A stretch of DNA of 64,000 nt from Bacteroides pyogenes_A (GCF_048595595.1 NZ_CP184347.1); one strand, 5' to 3'. Shown: positions 1 through 9,429, counted from the stretch's first letter. Translations and numbers: made by a program. The notes: a model not told the origin generated them from the letters alone.

Positions 1-438
1 GTCACCGGCAATATTGCCCGAAACCCGAAAGACCGGATGCAGATGGCTGTAATGTCCGATCCCGGGCAAGGAAAGCATGCTGTCACTCATTACCGTGTAT
101 TGGAAAGATTGGGATATGTCACTTTGGTGGAATGTATGCTCGAAACCGGACGTACCCATCAAATCCGTGTACATATGAAACACATCGGACATACTCTTTT
201 CAATGACGAACGCTATGGCGGGCATGAAATTCTGAAAGGAACCCATTTTAGTAAATACAAACAGTTTGTGAACAATTGCTTCGACATTTGTCCCCGTCAG
301 GCTTTGCATGCCATGACGCTGGGCTTCGTACACCCGGTTACAGGAGAAGATATGTATTTTACATCCCGGCTTCCGGACGATATGACACAGCTTATAGACA
401 AGTGGAGAGGTTACATAAGTAATAGAGAATTAGAATGA
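1..438 (+). CDS. RluA-family pseudouridine synthase, C-terminal part (5' end outside window)
   Basis: The reading frame is open from the first base, so the gene begins upstream of the window; about 145 C-terminal residues remain. The segment GRTHQIRVH is the conserved C-terminal signature of the RluA/RluC/RluD pseudouridine synthases, which isomerise uridines in 23S rRNA or tRNA. The catalytic Asp motif lies in the missing part, so the exact subfamily and target cannot be told, although an RluD-like 23S role is the usual assignment for this arrangement. The stop codon overlaps the start of ddl by 4 bp, implying translational coupling. Confidence 0.88.
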   Translation, partial: VTGNIARNPKDRMQMAVMSDPGQGKHAVTHYRVLERLGYVTLVECMLETGRTHQIRVHMKHIGHTLFNDERYGGHEILKGTHFSKYKQFVNNCFDICPRQALHAMTLGFVHPVTGEDMYFTSRLPDDMTQLIDKWRGYISNRELE

Positions 439-1409
439 AACGCACAATTGCTATCGTGGCAGGGGGAGACACCTCCGAATTTCAGGTATCTCTGCGTAGC
501 GCACAGGGAATCTGTTCTTTTATAGACAAAGAAAAGTATACGCTGTATATTGTTGAGATGCAAGGTCTCCGTTGGGAAGTGCAACTGCCTGACGGGACAA
601 GAGCAATGATCGACCGGAATGATTTCAGCTTCGTACAGAATGGGCGGAGAATTCGCTTCGATTTTGCCTATATCACCATTCACGGTACTCCGGGCGAAGA
701 CGGACGCTTGCAGGGATATTTCGATATGTTGCAGATTCCTTATTCTTGCAGCGGCGTATTGCCGGCCGCAATCACTTACAATAAATTTGCTTGCAATCAA
801 TATCTGAAGTCTTTTGGAATTCGTGTGGCCGAATCGTTGTTGTTGCGGCGCGGACAGTCCATCTCCGATGAGGATGTGTTGAAGAATATCGGTTTGCCTT
901 GTTTCATCAAACCGAGCTTGGGTGGATCGAGTTTCGGAATAACCAAGGTGAAAACAAAAGAGCAGATACAGCCTGCCATCCTAAAGGCCTTCGAAGAGGC
1001 TGGCGAAGTGATTATAGAAGCATTTATGGAAGGTATGGAGCTGACTTGCGGATGTTATAAGACGAAAGAAAAAAGTGTGGTATTCCCCCTTACTGAGGTG
1101 GTTGCACATAACGAATTTTTCGATTACGATGCCAAATACAACGGGCAGGTCGATGAGATTACTCCTGCACGGATTTCTGAAGAATTGACGCACCGGATAC
1201 AAAAATTGACTTCGGCCATTTATGATATATTAGGTTGTTCGGGCATTATCCGTGTGGATTATATTGTGACGGCAGGCGAAAAAATCAATTTACTGGAAGT
1301 GAATACTACTCCGGGAATGACTGCTACGAGCTTTATTCCGCAGCAAGTGCGCGCCGCAGGCTTGGACATAAAGAATATAATGACAGATATAATAGAGAAT
1401 CAATTTTAG
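435..1409 (+). CDS. ddl: D-alanine--D-alanine ligase
   Basis: A 324-residue ATP-grasp enzyme of normal family length. It joins two D-alanines in the cytoplasm for peptidoglycan precursor synthesis. Visible family features are the N-terminal AIVAGGDTSE loop, the central substrate segment FIKPSLGGSSFGITKV, and the C-terminal metal/ATP segment LLEVNTTPGMTATS. The ATG overlaps the end of the upstream pseudouridine synthase gene (ATGA arrangement). Function is assigned by family, with no key residue seen to be missing. Confidence 0.95.
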   Translation: MKRTIAIVAGGDTSEFQVSLRSAQGICSFIDKEKYTLYIVEMQGLRWEVQLPDGTRAMIDRNDFSFVQNGRRIRFDFAYITIHGTPGEDGRLQGYFDMLQIPYSCSGVLPAAITYNKFACNQYLKSFGIRVAESLLLRRGQSISDEDVLKNIGLPCFIKPSLGGSSFGITKVKTKEQIQPAILKAFEEAGEVIIEAFMEGMELTCGCYKTKEKSVVFPLTEVVAHNEFFDYDAKYNGQVDEITPARISEELTHRIQKLTSAIYDILGCSGIIRVDYIVTAGEKINLLEVNTTPGMTATSFIPQQVRAAGLDIKNIMTDIIENQF

Positions 1410-1510
1410 ATTAGATATTGAGTATTAAGCAGAAAGTATTAACTTTGTCCTCAGAAGAGGCTTGTAAGTCTTATACCCAAACTTGATGCTTGACTCTTAA
1501 TACATACTTT

Positions 1511-2662
1511 ATGATGGATATAACAGAGTTTGATGAAATTCGTCCTTATCATGATGAGGAGCTTCCTCAAATTTTGGAGGAATTGATTGCCGATCCGGCT
1601 TTTCAGAAGGCTGCCTCTACTGCGGTACCGAACGTGCCTTTTGATTTTTTGGCCGAAAAAATGCGTACTTGCAAGACTAAGTTGGACTTCCAGAAAACTT
1701 TCTGTTACGGCATTCTGTGGAAGATAGCAAGCGAACATACAGCCGGACTCACACTGGATCATACGGCTTTGCCGGGTGAGGGTAAGGCTTACACCTATAT
1801 GTCAAATCATCGCGATATTATTCTCGACTCCGGCTTTCTTTCCGTATTGCTCGTTCAGCAGGGAATGGATACGGTGGAGATAGCTATCGGGGATAATTTG
1901 CTCATTTATCCTTGGATAAAGAAATTAGTGCGCATTAACAAATCGTTTATCGTGCAACGGGCGCTTACGATGCGTCCGATGCTCGACTCTTCCGCCCGGA
2001 TGTCGCGCTATATGCACTACACCATTACGCAGAAAAAACAGTCGATCTGGATTGCCCAGCGTGAAGGCCGGGCAAAAGATTCGAACGACCGGACGCAAGA
2101 CAGTGTGTTGAAAATGCTGGTGATGGGAGGCGAAGGGGATGTTGTAGAGCGTTTGATGGAAATGAACATTGCCCCCTTGTCTATTTCATACGAATACGAT
2201 CCTTGTGATTTCTTGAAAGCTCAGGAATTTCAGTTGAAGAGAGACGTAGAAGATTATAAGAAAACCACTCAGGATGATTTGGTAAGTATGGAAACCGGGC
2301 TTTTCGGATATAAAGGGAAAGTGCATTTTCAAGTAGCTCCGTGTATTAACGACGAATTGGCACTTATGGATCGCTCGTTGCCTAAACCGGAACTCTTTGC
2401 CCGAATTTCTGCTTGCATAGATAAGCGGATTCATGAGAACTATCGGATATTTCCGGGAAACTACATCGCATACGATTCTTTAAAGGGCAGTGATGAGTTT
2501 GTATCGAAGTATACCTCACAAGAGAAAGAAGATTTCCTTGCATACATTTCCGGGCAGCTCGGAAAAATCAAGCTGACTGATAAAGATGATGAATTTCTGC
2601 GCGAGAAACTGCTCCAGATGTATGCCAATCCTTTAATTAACTACTTGGCTGCTACTCAATGA
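1511..2662 (+). CDS. PlsC-like acyltransferase family protein
   Basis: A roughly 383-residue protein with the acyltransferase NHxxxxD motif (SNHRDIILDSGF, near residue 100) and a downstream block IAQREGRAKDSNDRTQD resembling the phosphate-binding E-G region of 1-acylglycerol-3-phosphate acyltransferases. It is longer than a minimal PlsC, with a C-terminal extension of unknown role. A TTG seven codons upstream is in frame, but the tandem ATGs at 1511 and 1514 are better starts. It probably acts at the inner membrane on phospholipid or ornithine-lipid precursors; the substrate cannot be read from sequence. The stop overlaps the next gene by 4 bp. Confidence 0.8.
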   Translation: MMDITEFDEIRPYHDEELPQILEELIADPAFQKAASTAVPNVPFDFLAEKMRTCKTKLDFQKTFCYGILWKIASEHTAGLTLDHTALPGEGKAYTYMSNHRDIILDSGFLSVLLVQQGMDTVEIAIGDNLLIYPWIKKLVRINKSFIVQRALTMRPMLDSSARMSRYMHYTITQKKQSIWIAQREGRAKDSNDRTQDSVLKMLVMGGEGDVVERLMEMNIAPLSISYEYDPCDFLKAQEFQLKRDVEDYKKTTQDDLVSMETGLFGYKGKVHFQVAPCINDELALMDRSLPKPELFARISACIDKRIHENYRIFPGNYIAYDSLKGSDEFVSKYTSQEKEDFLAYISGQLGKIKLTDKDDEFLREKLLQMYANPLINYLAATQ

Positions 2663-3369
2663 AAAAAGAATATTTGCATATTGCCCGGATTTTGGGATTG
2701 CTTTTTCTGCTTATCGCTTGTAAAGAAAACGATGATTACCGCTATCCTTCCGTATCGTTGGACTTTGTAACCGTAAAAGCCGGAGAAGACGGGCGTTTGC
2801 AGATACTGATTCCTGATAAGGGATCTCCGATGCCTGTTTTAAAAGATCGCACTAACACTAAGATTGCCCCTGATGCTTTTAAGCGAATGCTTAGTAATTA
2901 TGAGGTAACTGTTGCCGATGGAACACCTTCAGTCACCATCTATTCCCTGCAAGAGTTGCTGACTCCCGAACCCAAACTTCCCGAAGACCCGGCTTATGCC
3001 GACGGAATCAAGACTGATCCGGTAACTATGGTCAGCATTTGGATGGGAAGAGATTACCTGAATATGATATTAAACCTTAAGGTAAAGGGAGGAAAAAAGC
3101 ATGTGTTCGGTATGGTGGAAGAGAGTATCGTGGAGAAAGGGAACGAAAAAGTTGTGACGCTGTCACTTTTTCACGATGCGGCAGGAGATGAACCGTATTA
3201 CGACCGCAGGGCTTATATCTCCATTCCTCTGCAAAAATATAAAAGCAATCGACCGGAACAGGTTGTCAGGATAAAATTCAAATATCATACTTACGATAAA
3301 GACGGTAATATCGTGGAATCGGACCGATATTGCCAGCCGGGCTTTGAATATATCTCCGGAAGTAATTGA
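2659..3369 (+). CDS. NigD-like lipoprotein
   Basis: A 236-residue predicted lipoprotein: a hydrophobic signal runs to a lipobox LLIAC with Cys21 as the lipidation site. The rest is beta-rich (segments such as VTMVSIWMGRDYLNMILNLKVKGG) and resembles the NigD-like family of Bacteroidetes, named from a bacteriocin-associated locus in Prevotella but without a known function. It is translationally coupled (ATGA) to the acyltransferase upstream. Family assignment is from recollection of sequence style and is moderate. Confidence 0.65.
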   Translation: MKKEYLHIARILGLLFLLIACKENDDYRYPSVSLDFVTVKAGEDGRLQILIPDKGSPMPVLKDRTNTKIAPDAFKRMLSNYEVTVADGTPSVTIYSLQELLTPEPKLPEDPAYADGIKTDPVTMVSIWMGRDYLNMILNLKVKGGKKHVFGMVEESIVEKGNEKVVTLSLFHDAAGDEPYYDRRAYISIPLQKYKSNRPEQVVRIKFKYHTYDKDGNIVESDRYCQPGFEYISGSN

Positions 3370-3497
3370 TTGCGTAATTCTATATTTTAAGCGCATTCGC
3401 TTGCGCTTCTAAAGGCATCGGCCCGCTTATATTAATTAAGGAGTAAGAGTGAGCGCAACCGGATGATAATAAGATAAAATTAAACATACTATTAAAT

Positions 3498-3893
3498 ATG
3501 TATAGATTGAATCAATTGGTTATGGGATTATTTGTATTCCTTTCTTCTCTTTTTGGTTGCCAGAAACAAAACGTGGATTTTAAATCGCTGAATGTGGAAG
3601 AATTCGAGACGTATGTTCAGAACGATGCCGTACAACTGCTGGATGTTCGTACTCCTGCGGAGTATTCAGAGGGTCATATTGCCAAATCGATCAATATCAA
3701 TGTGCTTGACGATTCTTTTGAAACGATGGCAGGTTCATTGCTTACACAAGAACGTCCGGTAGCCGTATATTGCCGTACTGGCAAGCGTAGCAAACGGGCG
3801 GCAAAGATACTGCTTTCGAAAGGCTATCAGGTGGTTGAGCTCGCAAAAGGGTTTAATTCATGGAAATCTGCCGCAAAACCGGTAGAACGCTGA
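3498..3893 (+). CDS. Rhodanese-domain lipoprotein
   Basis: A 131-residue protein with a lipoprotein signal (LSSLFGC, Cys21) followed by a single rhodanese domain. The active-site loop is CRTGKRS with catalytic Cys92, and the LLDVRTPAEYSEGHI block is typical of the fold. Single-domain rhodaneses carry persulfide sulfur; this one should be anchored in the periplasm or outer membrane. It stands alone, separated by about 130 bp from the NigD-like gene and convergent with the PAP2 gene. The physiological sulfur donor and acceptor are unknown. Confidence 0.88.
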   Translation: MYRLNQLVMGLFVFLSSLFGCQKQNVDFKSLNVEEFETYVQNDAVQLLDVRTPAEYSEGHIAKSININVLDDSFETMAGSLLTQERPVAVYCRTGKRSKRAAKILLSKGYQVVELAKGFNSWKSAAKPVER

Positions 3894-3944
3894 TTCTCCC
3901 TGATGGAATATTTCCCCGGCAAAGAAGTTGGGGCCACTACCGTT

Positions 3945-5306
3945 TTATTTCCGGAACAGGGCGGACACTTCTGCCCCGATGCTGAAATTATGTAAGGTAA
4001 ATCGGTGCACCCCTGTTTTCGGTTCAACGTTTTTCCCCTTTTGCAGGGGATAGTATATATAATCGCTTTTCCCGATACTCAGATTATAGTTTACAAACAA
4101 TTTCAATCCTGCATTTTTTCCTGTAATGCGCATGAAATGAGCCGTCACATCTAAGTTCGGTATGATGTGGGAATTGCAATGCAGCAAAGGTTCCGTATGT
4201 TCCTGATTTTTATAGCGTATGTTTATGTGATAATTGCGCGGATATCCTATGCCTGCCATCGCGCTTCCACCTGCATATACTCCCGGAAGTATTTTAGCGT
4301 TGTAATGAATCCCTCCGACACTGCTGATATAGCTGATAGCCCGGGCTTCGAAGCTTTCAATCATTTTCTCGGCCTCCGGATGGGTGTCGAAGAAGCGTTT
4401 TGTGCGTATCTGAGGAGAAGTCTGCGCAACGGTAAATTTGCCGCCGATACCCCAGTGCGGAGTAAGAAACCATGCAGCCGAAAGTGAAGATGTGGCGCCG
4501 CCTTGTCCGACGATGTCGATATGTTCGGGTAGATGTATTCTGTTTCGACCGACGGTATATCCCATTTGGATGCCCAGTGAAGCATAAGTTCTGCCTTCGA
4601 TATCGGGTTCCCTTTTAAGTAAAGGACGGATGAGTCCTTTCCCCCGGAAGATAAGACCGGCAAGATAATACCCCAGCTGGGTAGATACGATGCCTATTCC
4701 GGCTCCCGTCAACACATCCGAAAACCAGTGCTTGTTGTTTAGTTGCCGGCTGATTGCCGTAGCTGTGCCCAGCGAATAGCCCAACACGCTATACAAAGGG
4801 CTGCGGGTAGTTCCGTATTCCTTATGCAACATGGTGGCAAACATGAATGCAGTGGCAGTATGCCCCGAAGGGAAGGAATTGTTGCTGCTGCCATCGGGGC
4901 GCGGCTTGCGGAAGCTGTACTTCAACGTGTTTACCGTGGCAGCCATGATTCCGGCACTGAAAATATCGGAAACAAGCATTCTGCTCCACGAGCTTCTGCC
5001 TTCTACTCCGGATGCCTTCAACCCCAACATTACCATTCCCGGAGAATATTGCAGATAATCGTCGTAATGATAGCGGAAATGGGGGATGTATGAATTGCGT
5101 ATGACGCGAAAGTCTTTGTCTTTATCGTAGTTTAATGCCCCGATGATTATTAAAGGAATACCGGCATGGGTAATTTGATAGAGCGGGCTTCGCAGTGCTC
5201 TTTGATGCTTTTGTAAATATTTAGTCGAGAGGCTGTCTTCTTGATATTCCTGTGGGTAAATGGAGGTCGAAATAAATGTAAATATAATTAGAACTATTTT
5301 CTTCAT
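3945..5306 (-). CDS. PAP2-family phosphatase with C-terminal barrel-like domain
   Basis: The N-terminal half carries all three PAP2 phosphatase motifs: KYSFRKPRP (KX6RP), PSGH, and SRQLNNKHWFSD (SRX5HX3D). Such enzymes dephosphorylate lipid phosphates (undecaprenyl-PP, PA, lipid A). The C-terminal 200 residues alternate in beta-barrel style (for example the YASLGIQMGYTVG and HNFSIGAEVSALF strands), suggesting an outer-membrane or barrel-associated module after the phosphatase. A signal peptide ends near SIYPQ. The ATG at 5306 is preferred over an in-frame TTG at 5315. The substrate is not determinable; a lipid A or polyprenyl phosphate role is only inference. Confidence 0.85.
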   Translation of the reverse strand: MKKIVLIIFTFISTSIYPQEYQEDSLSTKYLQKHQRALRSPLYQITHAGIPLIIIGALNYDKDKDFRVIRNSYIPHFRYHYDDYLQYSPGMVMLGLKASGVEGRSSWSRMLVSDIFSAGIMAATVNTLKYSFRKPRPDGSSNNSFPSGHTATAFMFATMLHKEYGTTRSPLYSVLGYSLGTATAISRQLNNKHWFSDVLTGAGIGIVSTQLGYYLAGLIFRGKGLIRPLLKREPDIEGRTYASLGIQMGYTVGRNRIHLPEHIDIVGQGGATSSLSAAWFLTPHWGIGGKFTVAQTSPQIRTKRFFDTHPEAEKMIESFEARAISYISSVGGIHYNAKILPGVYAGGSAMAGIGYPRNYHINIRYKNQEHTEPLLHCNSHIIPNLDVTAHFMRITGKNAGLKLFVNYNLSIGKSDYIYYPLQKGKNVEPKTGVHRFTLHNFSIGAEVSALFRK

Positions 5307-5315
5307 GGGGCGCAA

Positions 5316-5571
5316 AAATAATTCTTTTTACAACATTTATGCAAATGGTGAACGCTGTTTTTGGGTTATTTAATTGAACAGACGCCTTATTAAGCTTTGC
5401 AAAATGATTCATTATACCGGTATTTGTAGTGTGCAGTGCATAAAAAGCGGGCACCTTTACCTGTGCAGATTCATCGAGGTAGCTTCTATACCCCGATACG
5501 GATATTAACTGATTCTGCTTATTGCTTTGCGCGTTTCTTTAAAGAGTTCTTTCGTCTGTCGGTTGTGTACC
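5316..5571. other. Intergenic DNA upstream of the PAP2 gene
   Basis: No gene is supported here. It should contain the reverse-strand promoter of the PAP2 gene; no clear TAnnTTTG box was identified. A long palindrome follows directly at 5572. Confidence 0.4.
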
Positions 5572-5641
5572 ATTCGTCTTTCGTCTGTGTTTTATTCGTC
5601 TGCCGAACGGGAGACGAATAAAACACAGACGAAAGACGAAT
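5572..5641. repeat. Long perfect palindrome, copy 1
   Basis: Two 30-base arms (5572-5601 and 5612-5641) are perfect reverse complements around a 10-base loop. The arms are built from repeats of TTCGTCT. A second copy lies at 50142-50211. The two copies differ by C-G versus G-C at one stem pair (5582/5631 here), so the pairing is kept. There is no T-run, so it is not a standard terminator. It sits about 265 bp upstream of a reverse-strand gene for an envelope protein. Confidence 0.9.
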
Positions 5642-5855
5642 AACTTTTTGCATGAAAAAGGTTTCGTTTGTTCGGTAGACGCTGTTAAGAACTTATTGTG
5701 GAGGAAAGAGAGTTGATAGTCGGGTCTATGATGATAAAAGTCTTTTGACGACTTCTTTCCTGTTTCGGCTGCGGCACTGGGTGTGTGCCAAGATTCACAT
5801 ACAATGAAGGTAGCCTCTAACCTGAAATCCGGCGATCTTCAGTTGGTGTAAAAAT

Positions 5856-5893
5856 AGCCCTATCATTACCTCAAAATGAAGTTTGATAGGGCT
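5856..5893 (-). terminator. Rho-independent terminator of the proB-proA-argF' operon
   Basis: The ten-base arms AGCCCTATCA (5856-5865) and TGATAGGGCT (5884-5893) pair perfectly. Read on the reverse strand, the hairpin is followed by ATTTTT. It lies about 90 bp beyond the stop codon of argF'. Confidence 0.8.
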
Positions 5894-5980
5894 GTTTTAT
5901 GTTTGTCCGTTACAATCCGCAACTTTTCCGGATGTGCTCTGTTTAGTTTGGCACACTTTCAGGATAACGCTTTGAAGGCA

Positions 5981-6937
5981 TTATGGCATCTGCTCCAGCA
6001 TTCTTTTCAAGACAACGGTGGCGGATATCTCTCGGTTGGCCGCTTCGGGAATAACGATGGACTGTGGACTCTCGATCACGTCGTCCGTCACGATCATGTT
6101 TCGGCGAACGGGGAGGCAGTGCATGAAGAAAGCATTGTTGGTCACATCCATTTGCTGCTTGCTGACGGTCCATTCACGATCCGTACTCAACACCCTGCCG
6201 TAATTCTCGCCGGTGTATGCTGCCCAGCTCTTGGCATATATGAAGTCCGCCCCCTCGAATGCTTTCATCTGATGGTACTCCACTTTGGCATTGCCCACGA
6301 ATTGCGGATCGAGTTCATAGCCTTCGGGGTGTGTGATCACGAACTCGTAATCGGTAGCGTTCATCCACTCTGCGAACGAGTTGGGGACAGCCTGCGGCAA
6401 TGGGCGCGGATGCGGAGCCCATGTCAATACTACTTTGGGGCGGGGAGTCTTTTTGTATTCTTCGATTGTGATTAAATCGGCGAAGCTTTGCAAAGGATGG
6501 CGTGTGGCCGCTTCCATCGAGAATACCGGTCTGCCGGAATATTGGATGAACTGGTTGAGGATTGTTTCCCGATAATCGAACTCTTTGCTTTCGAATCGCG
6601 CAAAAGAGCGTACGCCGATGATATCGCAATAACAACCCATGACGGGAATGGCTTCCAGCAGATGTTCGGGCTTGTCTCCGTCCATAATTACGCCCCGCTC
6701 TGTTTCCAGTTTCCAAGCCCCTTGGTTGATGTCTAATACGATTACATTCATTCCGAGGTTTGTAGCGGCTTTCTGTGTGCTGAGACGCGTTCGCAAACTG
6801 GAATTGAAGAAAATCATCATCAACGTTTTGTTTCGCCCCAGCTCTACATACCTGAAACGGTCTTTTTTGATTTCGAACGCCTCTGCAAGAGCAGATTTCA
6901 AGTCTCCGATATCCTGTACGCAGGTAAATTTTTTCAT
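5981..6937 (-). CDS. argF': N-succinylornithine carbamoyltransferase (SOTCase)
   Basis: A 318-residue member of the aspartate/ornithine carbamoyltransferase family. The carbamoyl-phosphate loop appears as SSLRTR (residues 47-52) and the HCLP motif as FMHCLPVRR. Residue 90, in GDKPEHL, is proline. Structural work on the Bacteroides fragilis enzyme established that Pro90 marks use of N-succinyl-L-ornithine, whereas acetylornithine enzymes of Xanthomonas have Glu at the equivalent place. It makes N-succinylcitrulline in arginine synthesis. It is the last gene of an operon with proB and proA (55 bp after proA). Confidence 0.93.
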   Translation of the reverse strand: MKKFTCVQDIGDLKSALAEAFEIKKDRFRYVELGRNKTLMMIFFNSSLRTRLSTQKAATNLGMNVIVLDINQGAWKLETERGVIMDGDKPEHLLEAIPVMGCYCDIIGVRSFARFESKEFDYRETILNQFIQYSGRPVFSMEAATRHPLQSFADLITIEEYKKTPRPKVVLTWAPHPRPLPQAVPNSFAEWMNATDYEFVITHPEGYELDPQFVGNAKVEYHQMKAFEGADFIYAKSWAAYTGENYGRVLSTDREWTVSKQQMDVTNNAFFMHCLPVRRNMIVTDDVIESPQSIVIPEAANREISATVVLKRMLEQMP

Positions 6938-6992
6938 TCTCTTTTCCGTTTAGTTGTTATTCTATTCGTTATTCGTGCTTTCCTATCGCACT

Positions 6993-8249
6993 TTATGGAT
7001 TTCTTGTCTGTCCGTCTCCTTCGATTATCCATTTGTAGGATGTCATCTCTTCCAATCCCATAGGGCCTCGAGCGTGCAGCTTTTGGGTGCTGATTCCTAT
7101 TTCGGCCCCCAATCCGAATTGTGCACCGTCGGTAAATGCAGTCGAAACATTGGTATATACACAGGCGGCATCTACCATCTTGATGAAGAGCGCAGCCCGC
7201 CCTTTGTCTTCGGTAACGATGCATTCGCTATGTTTCGAACTGTTTTCGTGAATATGGGCTATGGCTTCTTCGAAACTTTTTACGGTTTTTACAGCCATTT
7301 TGTAATCCAGAAACTCTGTGCCGAAGCTTTCGTCTGTGGCCTGTTGCAGCAATTCTGCCGGATAATGTCCGTCTAAGCTCTTGTATGCCGGTTCGTCGGC
7401 ATAAATGATAACCTTGTTTTCTGCCAGTTTACGGCAGAGAGCGGGTAGATCGCCCAAACGCTTTTCGTGTATGATCACACAGTCTAATGCGTTGCACACA
7501 CTGACGCGGCGTGTTTTGGCATTGTGTATGATTGCTGCTCCTTTCTCCCTATCTCCGAACTCGTCGAAATAAGTGTGGCAAATGCCTGCTCCGGTTTCGA
7601 TAACCGGTATTTTGGCATTCTCGCGCACAAAATTGATGAGGCCGCTGCTGCCTCTCGGTATAATGAGGTCGACAAAATGCGTAGCCGTCAGCAAAGCTTC
7701 GGAGGCTTCCCTGCTCGGAGGTAACAGTTCTATGATACAGGGGTTGATTTCGAGCCTTTTCAATACGCTGTGTATGATGCTTACAATGGCGTTGTTCGAC
7801 TCTTGGGCATCTTTTCCGCCTTTCAGTATGCAAGCGTTCCCGCTTTTCAGGCATAATGAAAATACATCGAGAGTGACATTGGGGCGCGCTTCGTAAATTA
7901 CGCCGATTACTCCGAAGGGAACACTGATTTTCGTTAGTCTCATCCCATTAGGGCGAACCGTTTCTTTTAGTACCTTTCCCAAAGGCGAGGGGAGGGTTGC
8001 TACGTTTTGGGTATCGGCAGCCATTGCTTTCAGCCGTTCCTCCGTCAGTCGCAAGCGGTCGTATTTCGGGGAGCACTCCTCCATCTTTGCCAGATCTTTT
8101 TCGTTTCCGGTAAGAATAAACGGGGTTTGCTTTACTATCTCATCTGCAACGGTGATTAAAATTCGGTTGATTGTGTCGTCGTTCAGCACAGCCAATTCTC
8201 GGGCGGCAGCTTTAACGGTAGAAAATATCCCTTTAAAATTGGTAATCAT
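6993..8249 (-). CDS. proA: Glutamate-5-semialdehyde dehydrogenase
   Basis: A 418-residue aldehyde-dehydrogenase-fold enzyme that reduces gamma-glutamyl phosphate to glutamate-5-semialdehyde with NADPH in proline synthesis. The catalytic cysteine lies in ETGAGICHTYFDEF, and the C-terminal GPMGLEEMTSYKWII block is typical of ProA. It is 69 bp downstream of proB and upstream of argF', so glutamate-derived proline and ornithine routes are co-transcribed. No defect seen. Confidence 0.96.
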   Translation of the reverse strand: MITNFKGIFSTVKAAARELAVLNDDTINRILITVADEIVKQTPFILTGNEKDLAKMEECSPKYDRLRLTEERLKAMAADTQNVATLPSPLGKVLKETVRPNGMRLTKISVPFGVIGVIYEARPNVTLDVFSLCLKSGNACILKGGKDAQESNNAIVSIIHSVLKRLEINPCIIELLPPSREASEALLTATHFVDLIIPRGSSGLINFVRENAKIPVIETGAGICHTYFDEFGDREKGAAIIHNAKTRRVSVCNALDCVIIHEKRLGDLPALCRKLAENKVIIYADEPAYKSLDGHYPAELLQQATDESFGTEFLDYKMAVKTVKSFEEAIAHIHENSSKHSECIVTEDKGRAALFIKMVDAACVYTNVSTAFTDGAQFGLGAEIGISTQKLHARGPMGLEEMTSYKWIIEGDGQTRNP

Positions 8250-8318
8250 AAACCTGTTGTTTTGAAAGAAAAGAAGCCTCTATTTGCAAAAATACGGAAA
8301 TATGTTGAGAAAAGCCAG

Positions 8319-9401
8319 CTATTCGATGTATAAATAGTCGTAGTGCACCACAGCCTTCTTCCCATGTTTGCCCAGATTTTCTTTGGCTTGCATTGAATGG
8401 CAGTTTGCTTTTCCTACGCCTATCCGATTTCCTTTGAAATTAAAGATACGCACAATGTCGTCTTTTTCGAACTCTCCTTCGATCCGGATGATTCCGATGG
8501 GAAGAATGCTGATGGCCTTGCCGGAGTTCAACATTTGTGTCGCGCATTCGTTGATGTGTATTTCTCCTTTGGCAAACCCTTCGCTGTGTGCAATCCATTT
8601 CTTTACACTCGAAACCGGTTCGTTCGAAGGCAGAAAACGGGTGCATAAGGTTTTGCCGGGGTTTCGGAGCAGATCGATTAATATATTGTCACACTTTCCA
8701 TTGGCTATTACTACGGGAATGCCTTCATCGGCCACTTTACGGGCAATGTTTGTCTTTGTGAGCATGCCTCCGCGTCCGAAGCCCGATTTTGAAGTCCGTA
8801 TGCAGTTCGAAATATCTTCTCCCTGCTTGATCTGGCGAATGACAGAAGTGTCCGGAGCAGAAGGGTCTCCGTTGTAGATTCCGTCTATATTGCTGAGAAT
8901 GATTAATTGGTCGACATCCATCATGGAAGCGATAAGCCCCGAAAGCTCATCGTTGTCGGTAAACATAAGCTCGCTCACCGAAACCGTATCGTTTTCGTTG
9001 ACAATGGGGATGACCCCGTTGGCGAGCATCACCGTCATGCAGTTTTTCTGGTTCAGATAATGGCGGCGGGTGGCGAAACTTTCTTTGGTCGTCAAGACTT
9101 GCCCGACCGGAATATGATGTTCGCGGAAAAGTTCGTAATAGCGGTTGATCAGTTTGGCTTGTCCTACTGCCGAGAATAGCTGGCGCTGGTCTACACTGTC
9201 CAACTTCTTTTGCGGATGTATTTCGCTGCGTCCCGAAGCTACGGCTCCTGATGAGACAAGAATGATTTCCTTTCCCGCCCGGTGAAGTTCGGCTATCTGG
9301 TCGACGAGTGACGACATACGGGTAATGTCCAGTGTTCCGTCTTCCCGTGCCAAGACATTGCTTCCTACTTTAATCGCTATGCGCATAGTTTGCTGTCTCA
9401 T
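8319..9401 (-). CDS. proB: Glutamate 5-kinase
   Basis: A roughly 360-residue protein: an N-terminal amino-acid-kinase domain (IAIKVGSNVLAREDG, with the nucleotide/substrate segments LVSSGAVASGR and KSGFGRGGMLTK) and a C-terminal PUA domain from about residue 275 (GEIHINECATQMLNSGKAISILPIGI). It phosphorylates glutamate, the first and feedback-controlled step of proline synthesis. The ATG at 9401 is chosen because the longer frame begins inside a reverse-strand TAGATTTG promoter box at 9422-9429. Confidence 0.95.
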   Translation of the reverse strand: MRQQTMRIAIKVGSNVLAREDGTLDITRMSSLVDQIAELHRAGKEIILVSSGAVASGRSEIHPQKKLDSVDQRQLFSAVGQAKLINRYYELFREHHIPVGQVLTTKESFATRRHYLNQKNCMTVMLANGVIPIVNENDTVSVSELMFTDNDELSGLIASMMDVDQLIILSNIDGIYNGDPSAPDTSVIRQIKQGEDISNCIRTSKSGFGRGGMLTKTNIARKVADEGIPVVIANGKCDNILIDLLRNPGKTLCTRFLPSNEPVSSVKKWIAHSEGFAKGEIHINECATQMLNSGKAISILPIGIIRIEGEFEKDDIVRIFNFKGNRIGVGKANCHSMQAKENLGKHGKKAVVHYDYLYIE

Positions 9402-9421
9402 ATTTCTTTTGCTTGAAAGCA

Positions 9422-9429
9422 CAAATCTA
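9422..9429 (-). promoter_or_regulatory. Putative -7 box of the proB-proA-argF' operon
   Basis: Reverse-strand TAGATTTG matches the Bacteroides TAnnTTTG -7 consensus. It is about 20 bases upstream of the chosen proB start; no good TTTG -33 element was found at the usual spacing. Confidence 0.4.

Noticed and set aside
5572..5641. Palindrome as a transcription terminator
   Set aside because: There is no T-run on either side of the stem, and copy 2 also lacks one; it does not follow a gene end at the usual distance.
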